From Blautia sp. An249 (GTDB lineage Bacteria > Bacillota > Clostridia > Lachnospirales > Lachnospiraceae): a DNA stretch of 64,000 nucleotides. Below, piece by piece: positions 41,175 to 50,966 of this stretch. Made by a program: the position numbers and the translations under genes. The DNA lies in NCBI RefSeq assembly GCF_002159835.1, contig NZ_NFJL01000014.1:41278-105277 (forward strand), in the 5' to 3' direction. Within the stretch, counting starts at the first letter, position 1, and every line of letters starts with the position of its first letter. The notes under the pieces are model-generated. The model had not been told where the DNA came from and did not search any database. It worked only from the letters and a program-made list of their open reading frames with translations.

Positions 41175-42707
41175 TTGGACGGTACAACACTTATCGTATT
41201 ATCGGCTTTTGTCGCATATCTTCTGTTAATGATTGTTATCGGAATTATTTATATGAAAACTGCAAGCAGTACAGAAGATTATTTTTTAGGAGGAAGAAGC
41301 TTAAACGGATGGGTGGCAGCGCTTTCTGCCCAGGCATCTGACATGAGCGGCTGGCTTTTAATGGGTCTGCCGGGAGCGATTTACTCACTGGGAACAGGCC
41401 AGGCCTGGATTGCCATCGGTTTATTTATCGGAACAGTCTGTAACTGGATTTTTATTTCGGGAAGACTGAGAAAGTATACCATTGCTGCGAACAACTCCCT
41501 TACGATTCCGGCATTTTTCGAGAATCGTTTCGGAGATAAAAAGAGAATTTTACTTCTGATTTCATCCATTGTAATCGTAATCTTTTTCCTGGTGTACACA
41601 GCGTCTGCTTTAGCGGCAGGAGGGAAACTGTTTAACTCGGTTTTTGGAATTAATTATCATCTGGCTCTGGCAATCGGAGCGGGTGTTATCCTTGTTTATA
41701 CCTTCATGGGCGGATTCATGGCGGTATGCGTGACGGACTTTGTTCAGGGTTCTCTGATGCTTGTGGGTCTGCTTGCGGTTCCCATTGTGGCGTATTTCTT
41801 AATGCCGGGAAGTCTTGTGGATTTACTGGAGCAGAGCCAGGTAGCCGGCGGAGCAGGAAAGTATCTGGATTTGTTCTACAGCGGAGGGAAACCTTACACT
41901 CCCATTGAGATTTTCTCTCAGCTTGCCTGGGGACTGGGATACTGCGGAATGCCGCACATCCTGACCCGTTTCATGGCAATCCGGGATGAAAAAGAACTGA
42001 AAAAATCCAGATGCATTGCAATTGTATGGGTTATCCTTTCTCTGGGAGCAGCCTGCATCATCGGGGTTTTGGGAAGAGCCTATCTGTATCCGGTACTTCT
42101 GGGAGAAAACGGTACTTCCGCGGAAAACGTTTTTGTGGAAATGATTCAGAAAGTATTTATGTCTGACTTGTCACTGCCGTTTATAGGAGGGCTGTTTCTG
42201 TGCGGAATTCTGGCTGCAATTATGTCCACGGCTGATTCCCAGCTTCTGGTTACAGCCTCTGCAGTGTCAGAAGACTTATATCACAACTTCATTAAAACAG
42301 ATGCGGATAATAAAAAGGTTATGAATGTCAGCCGTATCACCGTTATCGTAGTGGCTGTGCTTGCCTTTGCCATTGCCTGGGATCCGAATAACAGCATCAT
42401 GGATCTGGTATCCAATGCCTGGGCCGGTCTTGGATCCGCCTTCGGACCGGTGGTTCTTTTATCTTTGTTCTGGAGAAGAACTAACCTTCCGGGAGCCGTT
42501 GCCGGAATTGTCTCCGGGGGACTTACTGTTATTATCTGGGACTATATTCCGCTGGTTTCCGGAGAAACTCTGGGAAACAGTACAGGATTGTATTCCCTTG
42601 CCGTTGGTTTCGTAATCAGTATTTTATGCATTGTAATTTTCAGTCTTACGACAAAGAAACCATCGGAAGAAATTTTGAAAACTTTTGATCAGGTAGCAGG
42701 AAAATAG
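41175..42707 (+). CDS. putP: Sodium/proline (solute) symporter, PutP-like
   Basis: A 510-residue sodium:solute symporter with about 13 membrane helices. Signature stretches are TEDYFLGGRSLNGWVAALSA, SDMSGWLLMGLPGA, VYTFMGGFMAVCVTDFVQG and ILAAIMSTADSQLLVTASAVSE, as in PutP. It imports proline, or a related solute, with Na+. The start is probably TTG at 41175, seven bases behind AAGGAGGGG; the in-frame ATG at 41154 has its purine stretch too close. It is a monocistronic unit followed by a hairpin at 42721-42765. Confidence 0.9.
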   Translation: MDGTTLIVLSAFVAYLLLMIVIGIIYMKTASSTEDYFLGGRSLNGWVAALSAQASDMSGWLLMGLPGAIYSLGTGQAWIAIGLFIGTVCNWIFISGRLRKYTIAANNSLTIPAFFENRFGDKKRILLLISSIVIVIFFLVYTASALAAGGKLFNSVFGINYHLALAIGAGVILVYTFMGGFMAVCVTDFVQGSLMLVGLLAVPIVAYFLMPGSLVDLLEQSQVAGGAGKYLDLFYSGGKPYTPIEIFSQLAWGLGYCGMPHILTRFMAIRDEKELKKSRCIAIVWVILSLGAACIIGVLGRAYLYPVLLGENGTSAENVFVEMIQKVFMSDLSLPFIGGLFLCGILAAIMSTADSQLLVTASAVSEDLYHNFIKTDADNKKVMNVSRITVIVVAVLAFAIAWDPNNSIMDLVSNAWAGLGSAFGPVVLLSLFWRRTNLPGAVAGIVSGGLTVIIWDYIPLVSGETLGNSTGLYSLAVGFVISILCIVIFSLTTKKPSEEILKTFDQVAGK

Positions 42708-42720
42708 AAGCTGCAAAACA

Positions 42721-42765
42721 AAGGGGCCGTTTTAAAAGGGAAAATCACCTTTTAGAACAGCCTCT
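42721..42765 (+). terminator. Imperfect hairpin after the symporter gene
   Basis: AAGGGGCCGTTTTAAAAGG pairs imperfectly with CCTTTTAGAACAGCCTCTT. Only a weak T-rich stretch follows. Confidence 0.55.
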
Positions 42766-42787
42766 TCTGTTCATTTGCAGAAGTTTT

Positions 42788-42796
42788 TGTTATAAT
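42788..42796 (+). promoter_or_regulatory. Extended -10 element before glf
   Basis: TGTTATAAT is an extended -10 box (TGN-TATAAT), 30 bases upstream of the glf start. No good -35 is seen, which is normal for extended -10 promoters. Confidence 0.6.
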
Positions 42797-42826
42797 AGGA
42801 ATAACGCTGAGAAAGAAGGTGGCAGA

Positions 42827-43945
42827 ATGAGAAAATATGATTATTTAATTGTGGGAGCCGGATTATTCGGCGCAGTGTTTGCCCATGAAGCGACAAAGTG
42901 CGGAAAAACCTGTCTGGTTATCGACAAAAGGGAGCACATTGGAGGAAATATTTATACAGAAGAAACAGAAGGAATCCAGGTTCATAAATACGGGGCGCAT
43001 ATTTTCCATACGTCCAGAAAAGAAGTCTGGGAGTATGTGAACCAGTTTGCAGAATTTAACCATTTTGTAAACGCCCCCATTGCAGTTTATAAAGATGAAT
43101 TGTATAATCTGCCCTTTAATATGAACACCTTTCATGCTCTTTGGGGAGTGAAAACACCGGCGCAGGCAAAGGCAAAAATCCAGGAGCAGATTGCAAGAAT
43201 GAACATTGTGCATCCGAAAAACCTGGAAGAGCAGGCACTGGCTTTGGTGGGACAGGATGTTTACGAGAAACTGGTGGAAGGCTATACCCGGAAACAATGG
43301 GGACGGGAGTGCAAAGACCTGCCTGCTTTTATTATCAAGAGGCTGCCTCTGCGTTATACCTATGATAATAATTACTTTAAGGATCCTTATCAGGGAATCC
43401 CCAAAGGAGGCTATACCAGGATTATTAAAAAACTTCTGGAGGGTGTTCAGGTATGCCTGAATACGGATTTCTTTGCCAGAAGAGAGGAACTGACGGCGAA
43501 GGCTGACAGGGTACTTTTTACCGGCATGATTGATGAGTTCTATGACTACTGTTACGGACCTTTGGAATACCGGTCCCTGCGTTTTGAAACGGAGGTTCTG
43601 GACATGAGTAATTATCAGGGAAACGCGGTGGTAAATTACACGGATTATGAAGTTCCCTATACCAGGATTATTGAACACAAACATTTCGAGTTCGGAGTTC
43701 AACCCAAAACAGTGATTACCAGAGAGTATCCTGCTGCCTGGGAACAGGGAAAGGAACCGTACTATCCTGTTAACGATCCCAAAAACAGTGAACTGTTTGC
43801 CAAATATGAGAGAAAAGCCCTGAAGGAACCGGGAGTGCTTTTCGGAGGGCGTCTGGGTATGTACCGGTATATGGATATGGATGAAGTCATCGCCGAGGCT
43901 CTTTCCATGGCGGAGACAGAATTAACTTACGAAGACAGGCATTAG
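42827..43945 (+). CDS. glf: UDP-galactopyranose mutase
   Basis: A 372-residue flavoprotein. It opens with the FAD-binding motif YLIVGAGLFGAVFAHEA and has KREHIGGNIYTEE, HKYGAHIFHTS, NLPFNMNTFHALWG and FGGRLGMYRYMDMDEVI, all typical of Glf. It converts UDP-galactopyranose to UDP-galactofuranose, the donor for galactofuranose in surface polysaccharides. The length is normal. A hypothetical gene follows after 8 bases and could be co-transcribed. No glycosyltransferase genes lie nearby. Confidence 0.95.
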   Translation: MRKYDYLIVGAGLFGAVFAHEATKCGKTCLVIDKREHIGGNIYTEETEGIQVHKYGAHIFHTSRKEVWEYVNQFAEFNHFVNAPIAVYKDELYNLPFNMNTFHALWGVKTPAQAKAKIQEQIARMNIVHPKNLEEQALALVGQDVYEKLVEGYTRKQWGRECKDLPAFIIKRLPLRYTYDNNYFKDPYQGIPKGGYTRIIKKLLEGVQVCLNTDFFARREELTAKADRVLFTGMIDEFYDYCYGPLEYRSLRFETEVLDMSNYQGNAVVNYTDYEVPYTRIIEHKHFEFGVQPKTVITREYPAAWEQGKEPYYPVNDPKNSELFAKYERKALKEPGVLFGGRLGMYRYMDMDEVIAEALSMAETELTYEDRH

Positions 43946-43953
43946 GAGGAAGT

Positions 43954-44571
43954 ATGTCAGAGGAGAAAAAATATTTAGAACAGTATTACAAAGAAACGGA
44001 TCCTATGAAAAGAAAAGAACTGCTGGAGCAGTCTATTGCAGCCGGAGAAGATCCTGCAGGTAATCCGATCCGAATGGAGTTGTGGGAGGCGCGTTACCGG
44101 GAGAAATCCCAGAATAAAAACGAGCGTGCAGACGGATTTTTGAAGTTATGGATGGTTATGAAATACGCCGGAGATAATACCACCGGAATCTTCGGATACC
44201 GGGGTGTGAAACGGGACATCCGCAAGGCTCTGAAAAAATTAAATTTTGAAGAACTGAAGCAAAAAGATGAAGCAACCCGGAAACTCCTGTATAAAGAGTG
44301 CTACCATATGGGACAATTATATTTGTATTTATGTGAAAACGACAGAACCTATGGTTCCACTCTCCTTGGAATGATGGCCTTAAATAAAGAGAAACTGCAG
44401 GATAAGATTGGTGCGGATATTTTCAATGTGGCCTGTAAGGTGCCGACAAGACTGGAAATGGAAGAGGAACTGGAACCTCTTTTATCCGCAGTGATTGACG
44501 CTTACATTTATACCTATCCCCAGGAAAGACGTTCTCTGGAAGAACGGATCGATTCCTGGAAAAACAAATAG
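43954..44571 (+). CDS. Hypothetical cytoplasmic protein after glf
   Basis: A 205-residue, mostly helical, charged protein with no signal peptide or membrane helix. I do not recognise a characterised domain with confidence. Notable stretches are KLWMVMKYAGDNTTGIFGYR and KECYHMGQLYLYLCENDRTY. It has an AGGAGG site and starts 8 bases behind glf, and the M16 peptidase begins 61 bases later, so it may bridge the two transcripts. Confidence 0.7.
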   Translation: MSEEKKYLEQYYKETDPMKRKELLEQSIAAGEDPAGNPIRMELWEARYREKSQNKNERADGFLKLWMVMKYAGDNTTGIFGYRGVKRDIRKALKKLNFEELKQKDEATRKLLYKECYHMGQLYLYLCENDRTYGSTLLGMMALNKEKLQDKIGADIFNVACKVPTRLEMEEELEPLLSAVIDAYIYTYPQERRSLEERIDSWKNK

Positions 44572-44632
44572 ATGCCATTCCTGGAGAATCTACCATTATT
44601 GGCGCAGCTGGTGCGCCATGAAAGGAGAAAGA

Positions 44633-47563
44633 ATGAAAATTAACGAAGTGACTGCTTACGAATTGATACAGAAAAAAGATCTGACAGACATTCATTCCCA
44701 GGGCTACCTGCTGCGTCATAAAAAATCCGGGGCAAGGGTTATGCTGATTGAAAATGAGGATGAAAATAAGGTGTTTAACATTGCTTTTCGAACCCCGCCT
44801 TCTGACAGCACAGGCGTTGCCCATATACTGGAACACAGTGTTTTATGCGGTTCGGAAAAGTTCCCTCTGAAAGATCCTTTTGTGGAACTGGTGAAGGGAT
44901 CTTTAAATACGTTTTTAAATGCTATGACCTATCCGGATAAAACCACATATCCTGTGGCAAGCTGCAATGAGCAGGATTTCCAGAATCTGATGCATGTTTA
45001 TCTGGATGCCGTATTTTTCCCCAATATTTATCAAAAGGAGGAAATTTTCCGGCAGGAAGGATGGAGTTATCAGATGGAGTCCACAGACGCTCCCATCAGC
45101 TACAATGGGGTAGTCTATAATGAAATGAAAGGTGTGTTTTCTTCTTCGGATGACGTTTTAGAGAGGGAAGTCATGAATTCTCTGTTTCCGGATACCACGT
45201 ACGGCTGTGAATCCGGCGGAGATCCGGCCTGCATTCCGGATCTGACCTACGAAGGATTTTTAAATTTCCACAGAGCTTACTACCATCCGTCCAACAGTTA
45301 TATCTATCTGTATGGAAATATGGACATGGTACAGAAACTGGAATTCCTGGATAAAGAGTATCTGTCCAGATTTGAAGAAAATCCTGAAGTGAGAGAAGCT
45401 TCCCGGATTCAGGAACAGAAACCTTTTGAGAAAAAGAAAGAATCTGTGCTGTTTTACCCGATTTCCGAAGGGGAAAGCGAGAAGGACAATACCTATCTTT
45501 CCTATAATGTGGTGGCGGGAAACGCTCTGGATTATAAGCTGTGTACGGCTTTTGAAATACTGGACTATGCTTTGCTGAGCGCACCGGGCGCACCTTTGAA
45601 AAAGGCTCTGCTGGATGCAAAGATCGGAAAAGATATTTATGGCGCTTACGATGACGGAATCTATCAGCCCTATTTTACCATTGTTGCCAAAGGAGCCAAT
45701 GAAGAAGACAGGGGACGCTTTATCGCAGTGATCGAAGAGGCATTAAGAAAGATCGTTGAAGAAGGCATCGATCCAAAGGCTGTGGAGGCCGGAATCAACT
45801 ACATGGAATTCCGTTATCGGGAGGCAGACTTTGCCTCTTATCCCAAAGGACTGATGTTCGGACTGGATATTTTAAGCAGTTGGATTTACGATGAGGAAAA
45901 TCCTTTCGCCATGGTAGAGAGGTTGGAGGTTTTCAGGGAACTGAAAGAAAATCTCTCAGAAGGCTATTTTGAGTCAGTAGTGGAGAAGTATTTATTAAAC
46001 AACGCCCATGGATCCATTCTGACATTAAAGCCTCAGAAAGGACTGGCCCAGATTAGAGAAAAAGAAGTAGAGACAAAGCTCGCCCAATGGAAAGAGTCCT
46101 TAAGCGAAGAGGAGCGTCAGGCCATTGTAGATTGTACCAGAAAGCTGAGAGAGTACCAGGAGGCGGAAGAAAATCCTGAGAACCTCAACTGTATCCCCAT
46201 GCTGAAGCGCAGCGACATCGAAAGAAAGGCGGGTGGTTTCTGCAATGAGGAAATCTATTTTGGAGAGAACCTGTTTTTATACCATGATGTCTGCACCAAT
46301 GGAATCGGATACGTAAGCCTGCTGTTTGATTTGTCCCGGATTCCTCAGCGGCTGGTTCCTTACCTTGGATTGTTAAAATCTGTGCTCGCCTATGTGGATA
46401 CGCAGAATTATACTTACGGAGAGCTGTTTAATGAGATCAATGCAAATACGGGAGGCATTATCTGCGGAATTGAAGCGTATGAAAATTCACAGACACCGGG
46501 AGAATTTACGGCCATGTTCGGAATTCGTGGAAAAGCGCTGTATTCGAAAATTCCGTTTCTGTTTCAGATGGTCCATGAGATTGTGTTTACTTCTAATATG
46601 GATCAGGAAAAACGCCTATATGAAATTATTGCCCAGACGAAATCCAGAGCCCAGACAAGCCTGACAGGCAACGGGCATTCTACAGCAGTCCTGCGCGCGT
46701 CCTCCTATGAGTCCTCCATGGCCAAATTTCAGGATGAAATTGGCGGAGTGGAGTATTTCTGGTCCCTCGAAGAACTGGAGGCGGAATTTGAGAATAAAAA
46801 GGATGAGATTATACAGAATCTGAAAGAATTAACAAGAATGATTTTCCGTCCGGAAAATTTCCGGGTCAGCTATACCGGGGAAAAAGAATCGAAAGATACC
46901 GTACTGAAACTGGCAGAAGAGCTGCGTAACAATCTTCATACAGAAGAGACGGAAAAGGGAAACCTTGTAAAAGATCTGCAGGTGAAAAACGAGGGCCTGA
47001 AAACTTCAGGACAGGTTCAGTATGTGGCTCAGGTAGGAAACTTCAGAAAGGCCGGATATTCTTACACCGGCGCCCTGGATATATTAAAGATCATTCTGGG
47101 ATATGATTATCTCTGGATGAATCTGAGAGTAAAGGGCGGAGCCTACGGGTGTATGAACGGTTTTAAACGGACCGGGGACAGTTTCTTTGTTTCTTACCGG
47201 GATCCCAACTTAAAGCAGACCCTTGAGACCTTTGAAAAAATTCCGGAATATATACGGAACTTCCAGGCAGACGAGAGGGAAATGACCAAATATATCATCG
47301 GAACGATCAGCGGAAAAGATACTCCGAAAACACCGAAAATGAAAGGAGATCTTTCCACGGTAGCATATTTCAGCGGGACGACTGAGGAGACCCTGCAAAG
47401 AGAAAGAGATGAGATCTTAAATGCCACGCCTGAAGACATCCGGAATCTTGCAGGTTTGGTGGAAAGTGTGTTAAGCCAGCATCATATCTGCGTGGTGGGA
47501 AGCGAAAGCGCCATAGAACAGGAAAAAGAACTGTTTAAAGAAGTGAAAAATCTGATGCATTAA
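44633..47563 (+). CDS. M16C family zinc metallopeptidase (PreP/Cym1-like)
   Basis: A 976-residue peptidase of the insulinase clan. The inverted zinc motif HILEH lies at 64-68 (His64, Glu67, His68) within STGVAHILEHSVLCGS, with YNEMKGVFSS (the distal Glu) near 165 and LKDPFVELVKGSLNTFLNAM between. The M16C associated domain and a second peptidase-like half follow (GYDYLWMNLRVKGGAYGCMN). Such enzymes degrade small peptides in an enclosed chamber. The start at 44633 follows AAAGGAGAAAG; the longer frame overlaps the previous gene. It lies 16 bases before era. Confidence 0.92.
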   Translation: MKINEVTAYELIQKKDLTDIHSQGYLLRHKKSGARVMLIENEDENKVFNIAFRTPPSDSTGVAHILEHSVLCGSEKFPLKDPFVELVKGSLNTFLNAMTYPDKTTYPVASCNEQDFQNLMHVYLDAVFFPNIYQKEEIFRQEGWSYQMESTDAPISYNGVVYNEMKGVFSSSDDVLEREVMNSLFPDTTYGCESGGDPACIPDLTYEGFLNFHRAYYHPSNSYIYLYGNMDMVQKLEFLDKEYLSRFEENPEVREASRIQEQKPFEKKKESVLFYPISEGESEKDNTYLSYNVVAGNALDYKLCTAFEILDYALLSAPGAPLKKALLDAKIGKDIYGAYDDGIYQPYFTIVAKGANEEDRGRFIAVIEEALRKIVEEGIDPKAVEAGINYMEFRYREADFASYPKGLMFGLDILSSWIYDEENPFAMVERLEVFRELKENLSEGYFESVVEKYLLNNAHGSILTLKPQKGLAQIREKEVETKLAQWKESLSEEERQAIVDCTRKLREYQEAEENPENLNCIPMLKRSDIERKAGGFCNEEIYFGENLFLYHDVCTNGIGYVSLLFDLSRIPQRLVPYLGLLKSVLAYVDTQNYTYGELFNEINANTGGIICGIEAYENSQTPGEFTAMFGIRGKALYSKIPFLFQMVHEIVFTSNMDQEKRLYEIIAQTKSRAQTSLTGNGHSTAVLRASSYESSMAKFQDEIGGVEYFWSLEELEAEFENKKDEIIQNLKELTRMIFRPENFRVSYTGEKESKDTVLKLAEELRNNLHTEETEKGNLVKDLQVKNEGLKTSGQVQYVAQVGNFRKAGYSYTGALDILKIILGYDYLWMNLRVKGGAYGCMNGFKRTGDSFFVSYRDPNLKQTLETFEKIPEYIRNFQADEREMTKYIIGTISGKDTPKTPKMKGDLSTVAYFSGTTEETLQRERDEILNATPEDIRNLAGLVESVLSQHHICVVGSESAIEQEKELFKEVKNLMH

Positions 47564-47579
47564 TACAGGAAAGTGAGAA

Positions 47580-48491
47580 ATGATGGAAGAACAGGCAACA
47601 TTTAAATCCGGTTTTGCTGCAATTATCGGCAGACCAAACGTGGGTAAATCCACGCTGATGAATTATCTGATTGGACAGAAGATTGCAATTACCTCCAAGA
47701 AACCCCAGACCACCAGAAATCGCATTCAGACGGTTTATACTTCCGGCGAGGGGCAGATTGTTTTTCTGGATACGCCGGGAATTCATAAGGCAAAGAATAA
47801 GCTGGGAGAATATATGGTAAAGGTCGCAGAAAGGACTCTCAAAGAAGTGGATGTGATCTTATGGCTGGTGGAGCCTACCACCTACATCGGAGCAGGAGAG
47901 CGTCATATTGCAGAACAGTTAGGAGGGCTTCATCTCCCTGTAATCTTAATTATTAACAAAACTGACACGGTATCCAGGGAAGAAATTGCGAAAGCCATTG
48001 ATACTTATAAAGAGCTTTATCCCTTTGACGAAATTATTCCCTGTTCCGCTTTACGGGGAAATAATACCCAGGATATTCCGGCCTGCATTTTTAAGTATCT
48101 TCCCTACGGCCCTATGTATTATGATGAGGATACGGTGACCGATCAGCCCCAGCGGCAGATTGCAGCGGAAATTATCCGGGAAAAGGCCCTTCATGCCCTG
48201 GATGCGGAAATTCCCCACGGCATTGCGGTGGCGATTGATACCATGCATGCCAGGAAGCATGGGAAACTGATGGACATAGACGCCACAATTATCTGCGAAC
48301 GGGATTCTCATAAAGGAATTATTATTGGAAAACAGGGCGCCATGCTGAAAAAAATCGGAAGCAACGCCCGGTTCGAGCTGGAGAGGATGCTGGAATGCCA
48401 GGTAAATCTGAAACTTTGGGTAAAAGTAAAAAAAGACTGGAGAGACAGCGATTTCTTAATAAAAAATTTCGGATATGATGAGAAAGCATGA
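47580..48491 (+). CDS. era: GTPase Era
   Basis: A 303-residue GTPase with G1 GRPNVGKSTLMN, G3 FLDTPGIH, G4 INKTD and a C-terminal KH domain (GIIIGKQGAMLKKIG). It acts in maturation of the 30S ribosomal subunit and binds the 3' end of 16S rRNA. ATG codons at 47580 and 47583 are both possible. Its end overlaps recO (ATGA), a usual clostridial order. Confidence 0.97.
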   Translation: MMEEQATFKSGFAAIIGRPNVGKSTLMNYLIGQKIAITSKKPQTTRNRIQTVYTSGEGQIVFLDTPGIHKAKNKLGEYMVKVAERTLKEVDVILWLVEPTTYIGAGERHIAEQLGGLHLPVILIINKTDTVSREEIAKAIDTYKELYPFDEIIPCSALRGNNTQDIPACIFKYLPYGPMYYDEDTVTDQPQRQIAAEIIREKALHALDAEIPHGIAVAIDTMHARKHGKLMDIDATIICERDSHKGIIIGKQGAMLKKIGSNARFELERMLECQVNLKLWVKVKKDWRDSDFLIKNFGYDEKA

Positions 48492-49243
48492 GTGATTTAA
48501 TTACAGTCCAGGGTGTGGTTCTGTCTGCCATGCCCATAGGCGAATACGATAAGAGGCTGGTTCTTCTGACAAAAGAGCGGGGAAAAATTTCGGTTTTCGC
48601 CAAGGGAGCCCGCAGACCCAACAGCCCTTATCTGGCGGCGGCCAATCCCTTTGTATTTGGCAGCTTTACCTTATACGAAGGGAGGAGCAGCTATAATCTT
48701 AACCAGGTTTCGGTTACCAGTCATTTTACGGAAATTGCGGGAGCGCAGCCGGAAGTCTACTATGGCTTCTACTTTCTGGAGGTGGCGGATTATTACGGGA
48801 GAGAGGGGAATAACGAGATTGAGATGATCAATCTTTTATATGTCAGTCTGAAAGCCCTCTTAAATCCGCAGATAGAGAATCCCCTTATCCGTTATACCTT
48901 TGAATTTAGGGTTCTGGTCATTCAGGGAGAGTATCCGGAGATTTATCAGTGTGTTTCCTGTCAGCAACAGGAGGAGCTGCAGTTTTTCTCCCAGAACAGC
49001 CACGGGATGTTATGCAGATCCTGTGCCCGGCAGGTCGCAGATGCCAGACCGGTTCTGCCTTCCGTAATTTACGCCTTGCAGTACATAGCAGGAGTACCTC
49101 TTACGAAGCTGTATTCTTTTACAGTGAAACAGGAAGTTCTGGAAGGCTTAAAAAAACTGGTGGGTGTCTATTTTTCCAGACAGATAGATAAAAAATTAAA
49201 AAGCCTTGAAATTTTAAAGATTATCTGCGGGACGGGAATTTAA
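48488..49243 (+). CDS. recO: DNA repair protein RecO
   Basis: A 251-residue protein: an N-terminal OB fold (GVVLSAMPIGEYDKRLVLLT, FAKGARRP) and a helical domain with a four-cysteine zinc site (CVSC ... CRSC, about 154-178). RecO loads RecA with RecR at gaps in DNA. The ATGA overlap with era couples their translation. Confidence 0.95.
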   Translation: MSDLITVQGVVLSAMPIGEYDKRLVLLTKERGKISVFAKGARRPNSPYLAAANPFVFGSFTLYEGRSSYNLNQVSVTSHFTEIAGAQPEVYYGFYFLEVADYYGREGNNEIEMINLLYVSLKALLNPQIENPLIRYTFEFRVLVIQGEYPEIYQCVSCQQQEELQFFSQNSHGMLCRSCARQVADARPVLPSVIYALQYIAGVPLTKLYSFTVKQEVLEGLKKLVGVYFSRQIDKKLKSLEILKIICGTGI

Positions 49244-49256
49244 AGAAGATTTCAAG

Positions 49257-49285
49257 TTGAAAAATTCAGACAGGACAGTTATAAT
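49257..49285 (+). promoter_or_regulatory. Promoter of the glycyl-tRNA synthetase gene
   Basis: TTGAAA (49257-49262), a 17-base spacer and TATAAT (49280-49285). The leader to the start codon is only about 45 bases, too short for a T-box. Confidence 0.8.
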
Positions 49286-49337
49286 AATGAAGATAGCCTG
49301 AAAAGGCGGAAAACCAATAGATTAGGAGAGAGCGACA

Positions 49338-50732
49338 ATGGAAAAAACAATGGATAAAATCGTTGCTTTGGCAAAAGCAAGAGGTTTTGTATATCCGGGT
49401 TCTGAGATTTACGGCGGCCTTGCAAATACCTGGGATTATGGTAATCTGGGCGTTGAGTTAAAAAATAATGTAAAACGTGCATGGTGGCAGAAATTTATTC
49501 AGGAGTCCCCCTATAATGTAGGCGTGGACTGTGCAATTTTAATGAACCCGCAGACCTGGGTGGCTTCCGGTCATTTGGGCGGATTTTCCGATCCCCTTAT
49601 GGACTGCCGGGAATGCCATGAACGGTTCCGCGCAGACAAGATTATTGAAGACTTCTGTATGGAAAAAGGGATTACACTGGAGGAATCCGTGGATGCCTGG
49701 AGCCAGGAGAAAATGACAAACTTTATTGAAGAACATCAGATTCCCTGTCCTACCTGCGGAAAGCATAATTTCACAGACATCCGTCAGTTTAACCTGATGT
49801 TTAAAACTTTCCAGGGCGTTACAGAAGATGCAAAGAATACAGTATATTTAAGACCGGAAACGGCGCAGGGAATCTTTGTAAACTTTAAAAATGTCCAGAG
49901 AACCTCCAGAAAGAAGATTCCTTTCGGAATCGGACAGATAGGAAAGTCTTTCCGTAACGAGATTACGCCGGGCAACTTTACGTTCCGTACCCGCGAGTTT
50001 GAACAGATGGAACTGGAATTCTTCTGTGAACCGGGAACCGATCTGGAATGGTTTGCTTACTGGAAGAAATTCTGTCTGGACTGGCTCAGCGCTCTGGGAC
50101 TGAAAGAGGATGAAGTACGTTACCGGGATCATGAGAAAGAGGAATTGAGCTTCTACAGCAAGGCAACCACAGACGTGGAATTCTTATTCCCCTTCGGCTG
50201 GGGAGAACTGTGGGGCATTGCTGACCGTACAGACTATGACTTATCTCAGCATCAGGAAGTATCCGGCCAGGATTTAAGTTATTTCGATGATGAAAAGAAA
50301 GAGAAGTACATTCCTTACGTAATTGAACCTTCCCTGGGCGCCGATCGTATGGTTCTGGCATTTTTATGCAGCGCTTATGATGAAGAAGTGCTGGACGCAG
50401 AGAAAAACGACGTACGTACGGTACTTCATTTCCATCCGGTATTAGCTCCTGTGAAAATTGGCGTTCTGCCTCTTTCAAAGAAACTTTCCGAGCCGGCAAT
50501 GAAGATTTACGAAGAGCTGTCTAAGAAGTATAACTGTGAGTTTGATGACAGAGGAAATATTGGAAAACGTTACCGCAGACAGGATGAGATTGGAACCCCA
50601 TTCTGCATCACTTACGATTTTGATTCGGAAACCGACGGGGCAGTTACCGTTCGTGACAGAGATACCATGGAACAGGAAAGAATCAAAATTGAAGATTTAA
50701 AAGCTTATTTCGAAGAAAAATTTACATTTTAA
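49338..50732 (+). CDS. glyS: Glycyl-tRNA synthetase (dimeric, class II)
   Basis: A 464-residue class II synthetase of the alpha2 type. Motifs include [51 protein letters not shown] (motif 2 region), [16 protein letters not shown] and [14 protein letters not shown] (motif 3), with an anticodon-binding domain at the end. A CHERF/CPTCGKH cysteine insert is present. It charges tRNA-Gly. It ends in a strong terminator at 50739-50770. Confidence 0.96.
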   Translation: MEKTMDKIVALAKARGFVYPGSEIYGGLANTWDYGNLGVELKNNVKRAWWQKFIQESPYNVGVDCAILMNPQTWVASGHLGGFSDPLMDCRECHERFRADKIIEDFCMEKGITLEESVDAWSQEKMTNFIEEHQIPCPTCGKHNFTDIRQFNLMFKTFQGVTEDAKNTVYLRPETAQGIFVNFKNVQRTSRKKIPFGIGQIGKSFRNEITPGNFTFRTREFEQMELEFFCEPGTDLEWFAYWKKFCLDWLSALGLKEDEVRYRDHEKEELSFYSKATTDVEFLFPFGWGELWGIADRTDYDLSQHQEVSGQDLSYFDDEKKEKYIPYVIEPSLGADRMVLAFLCSAYDEEVLDAEKNDVRTVLHFHPVLAPVKIGVLPLSKKLSEPAMKIYEELSKKYNCEFDDRGNIGKRYRRQDEIGTPFCITYDFDSETDGAVTVRDRDTMEQERIKIEDLKAYFEEKFTF

Positions 50733-50738
50733 GAAGAG

Positions 50739-50770
50739 AATCCGCCGGGCTGAAGACCCGGCGGATTTTT
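50739..50770 (+). terminator. Terminator after the glycyl-tRNA synthetase gene
   Basis: AATCCGCCGGG pairs with CCCGGCGGATT, followed by TTT. Confidence 0.9.
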
Positions 50771-50896
50771 GTAAACTGCCATCATCTGCAGTCCGGGAGC
50801 TTACAAGGTTTTGAAGAAAAAAGTTTTGATTTGTGCAAAAAGAACGAAAAAAGTAAAAAAATGGAAGGAATTAAGGGTATATCAGACAATTAAAAC

Positions 50897-50925
50897 TTGT
50901 GCTTATCAGGAAAATTTGCTATAAT
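50897..50925 (+). promoter_or_regulatory. Promoter of the phosphofructokinase gene
   Basis: TTGTGC (50897-50902), 17 bases, then TATAAT (50920-50925) preceded by TGC, an extended -10. Confidence 0.75.
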
Positions 50926-50966
50926 GGTTAAAGTTACAGCAATTTATCAAAGGGGGATGAACAATT

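Noticed and set aside
49244..49337. Possible T-box leader for the glycyl-tRNA synthetase gene
   Set aside because: Promoter to start distance is under 60 bases and no antiterminator or T-box sequence is present.
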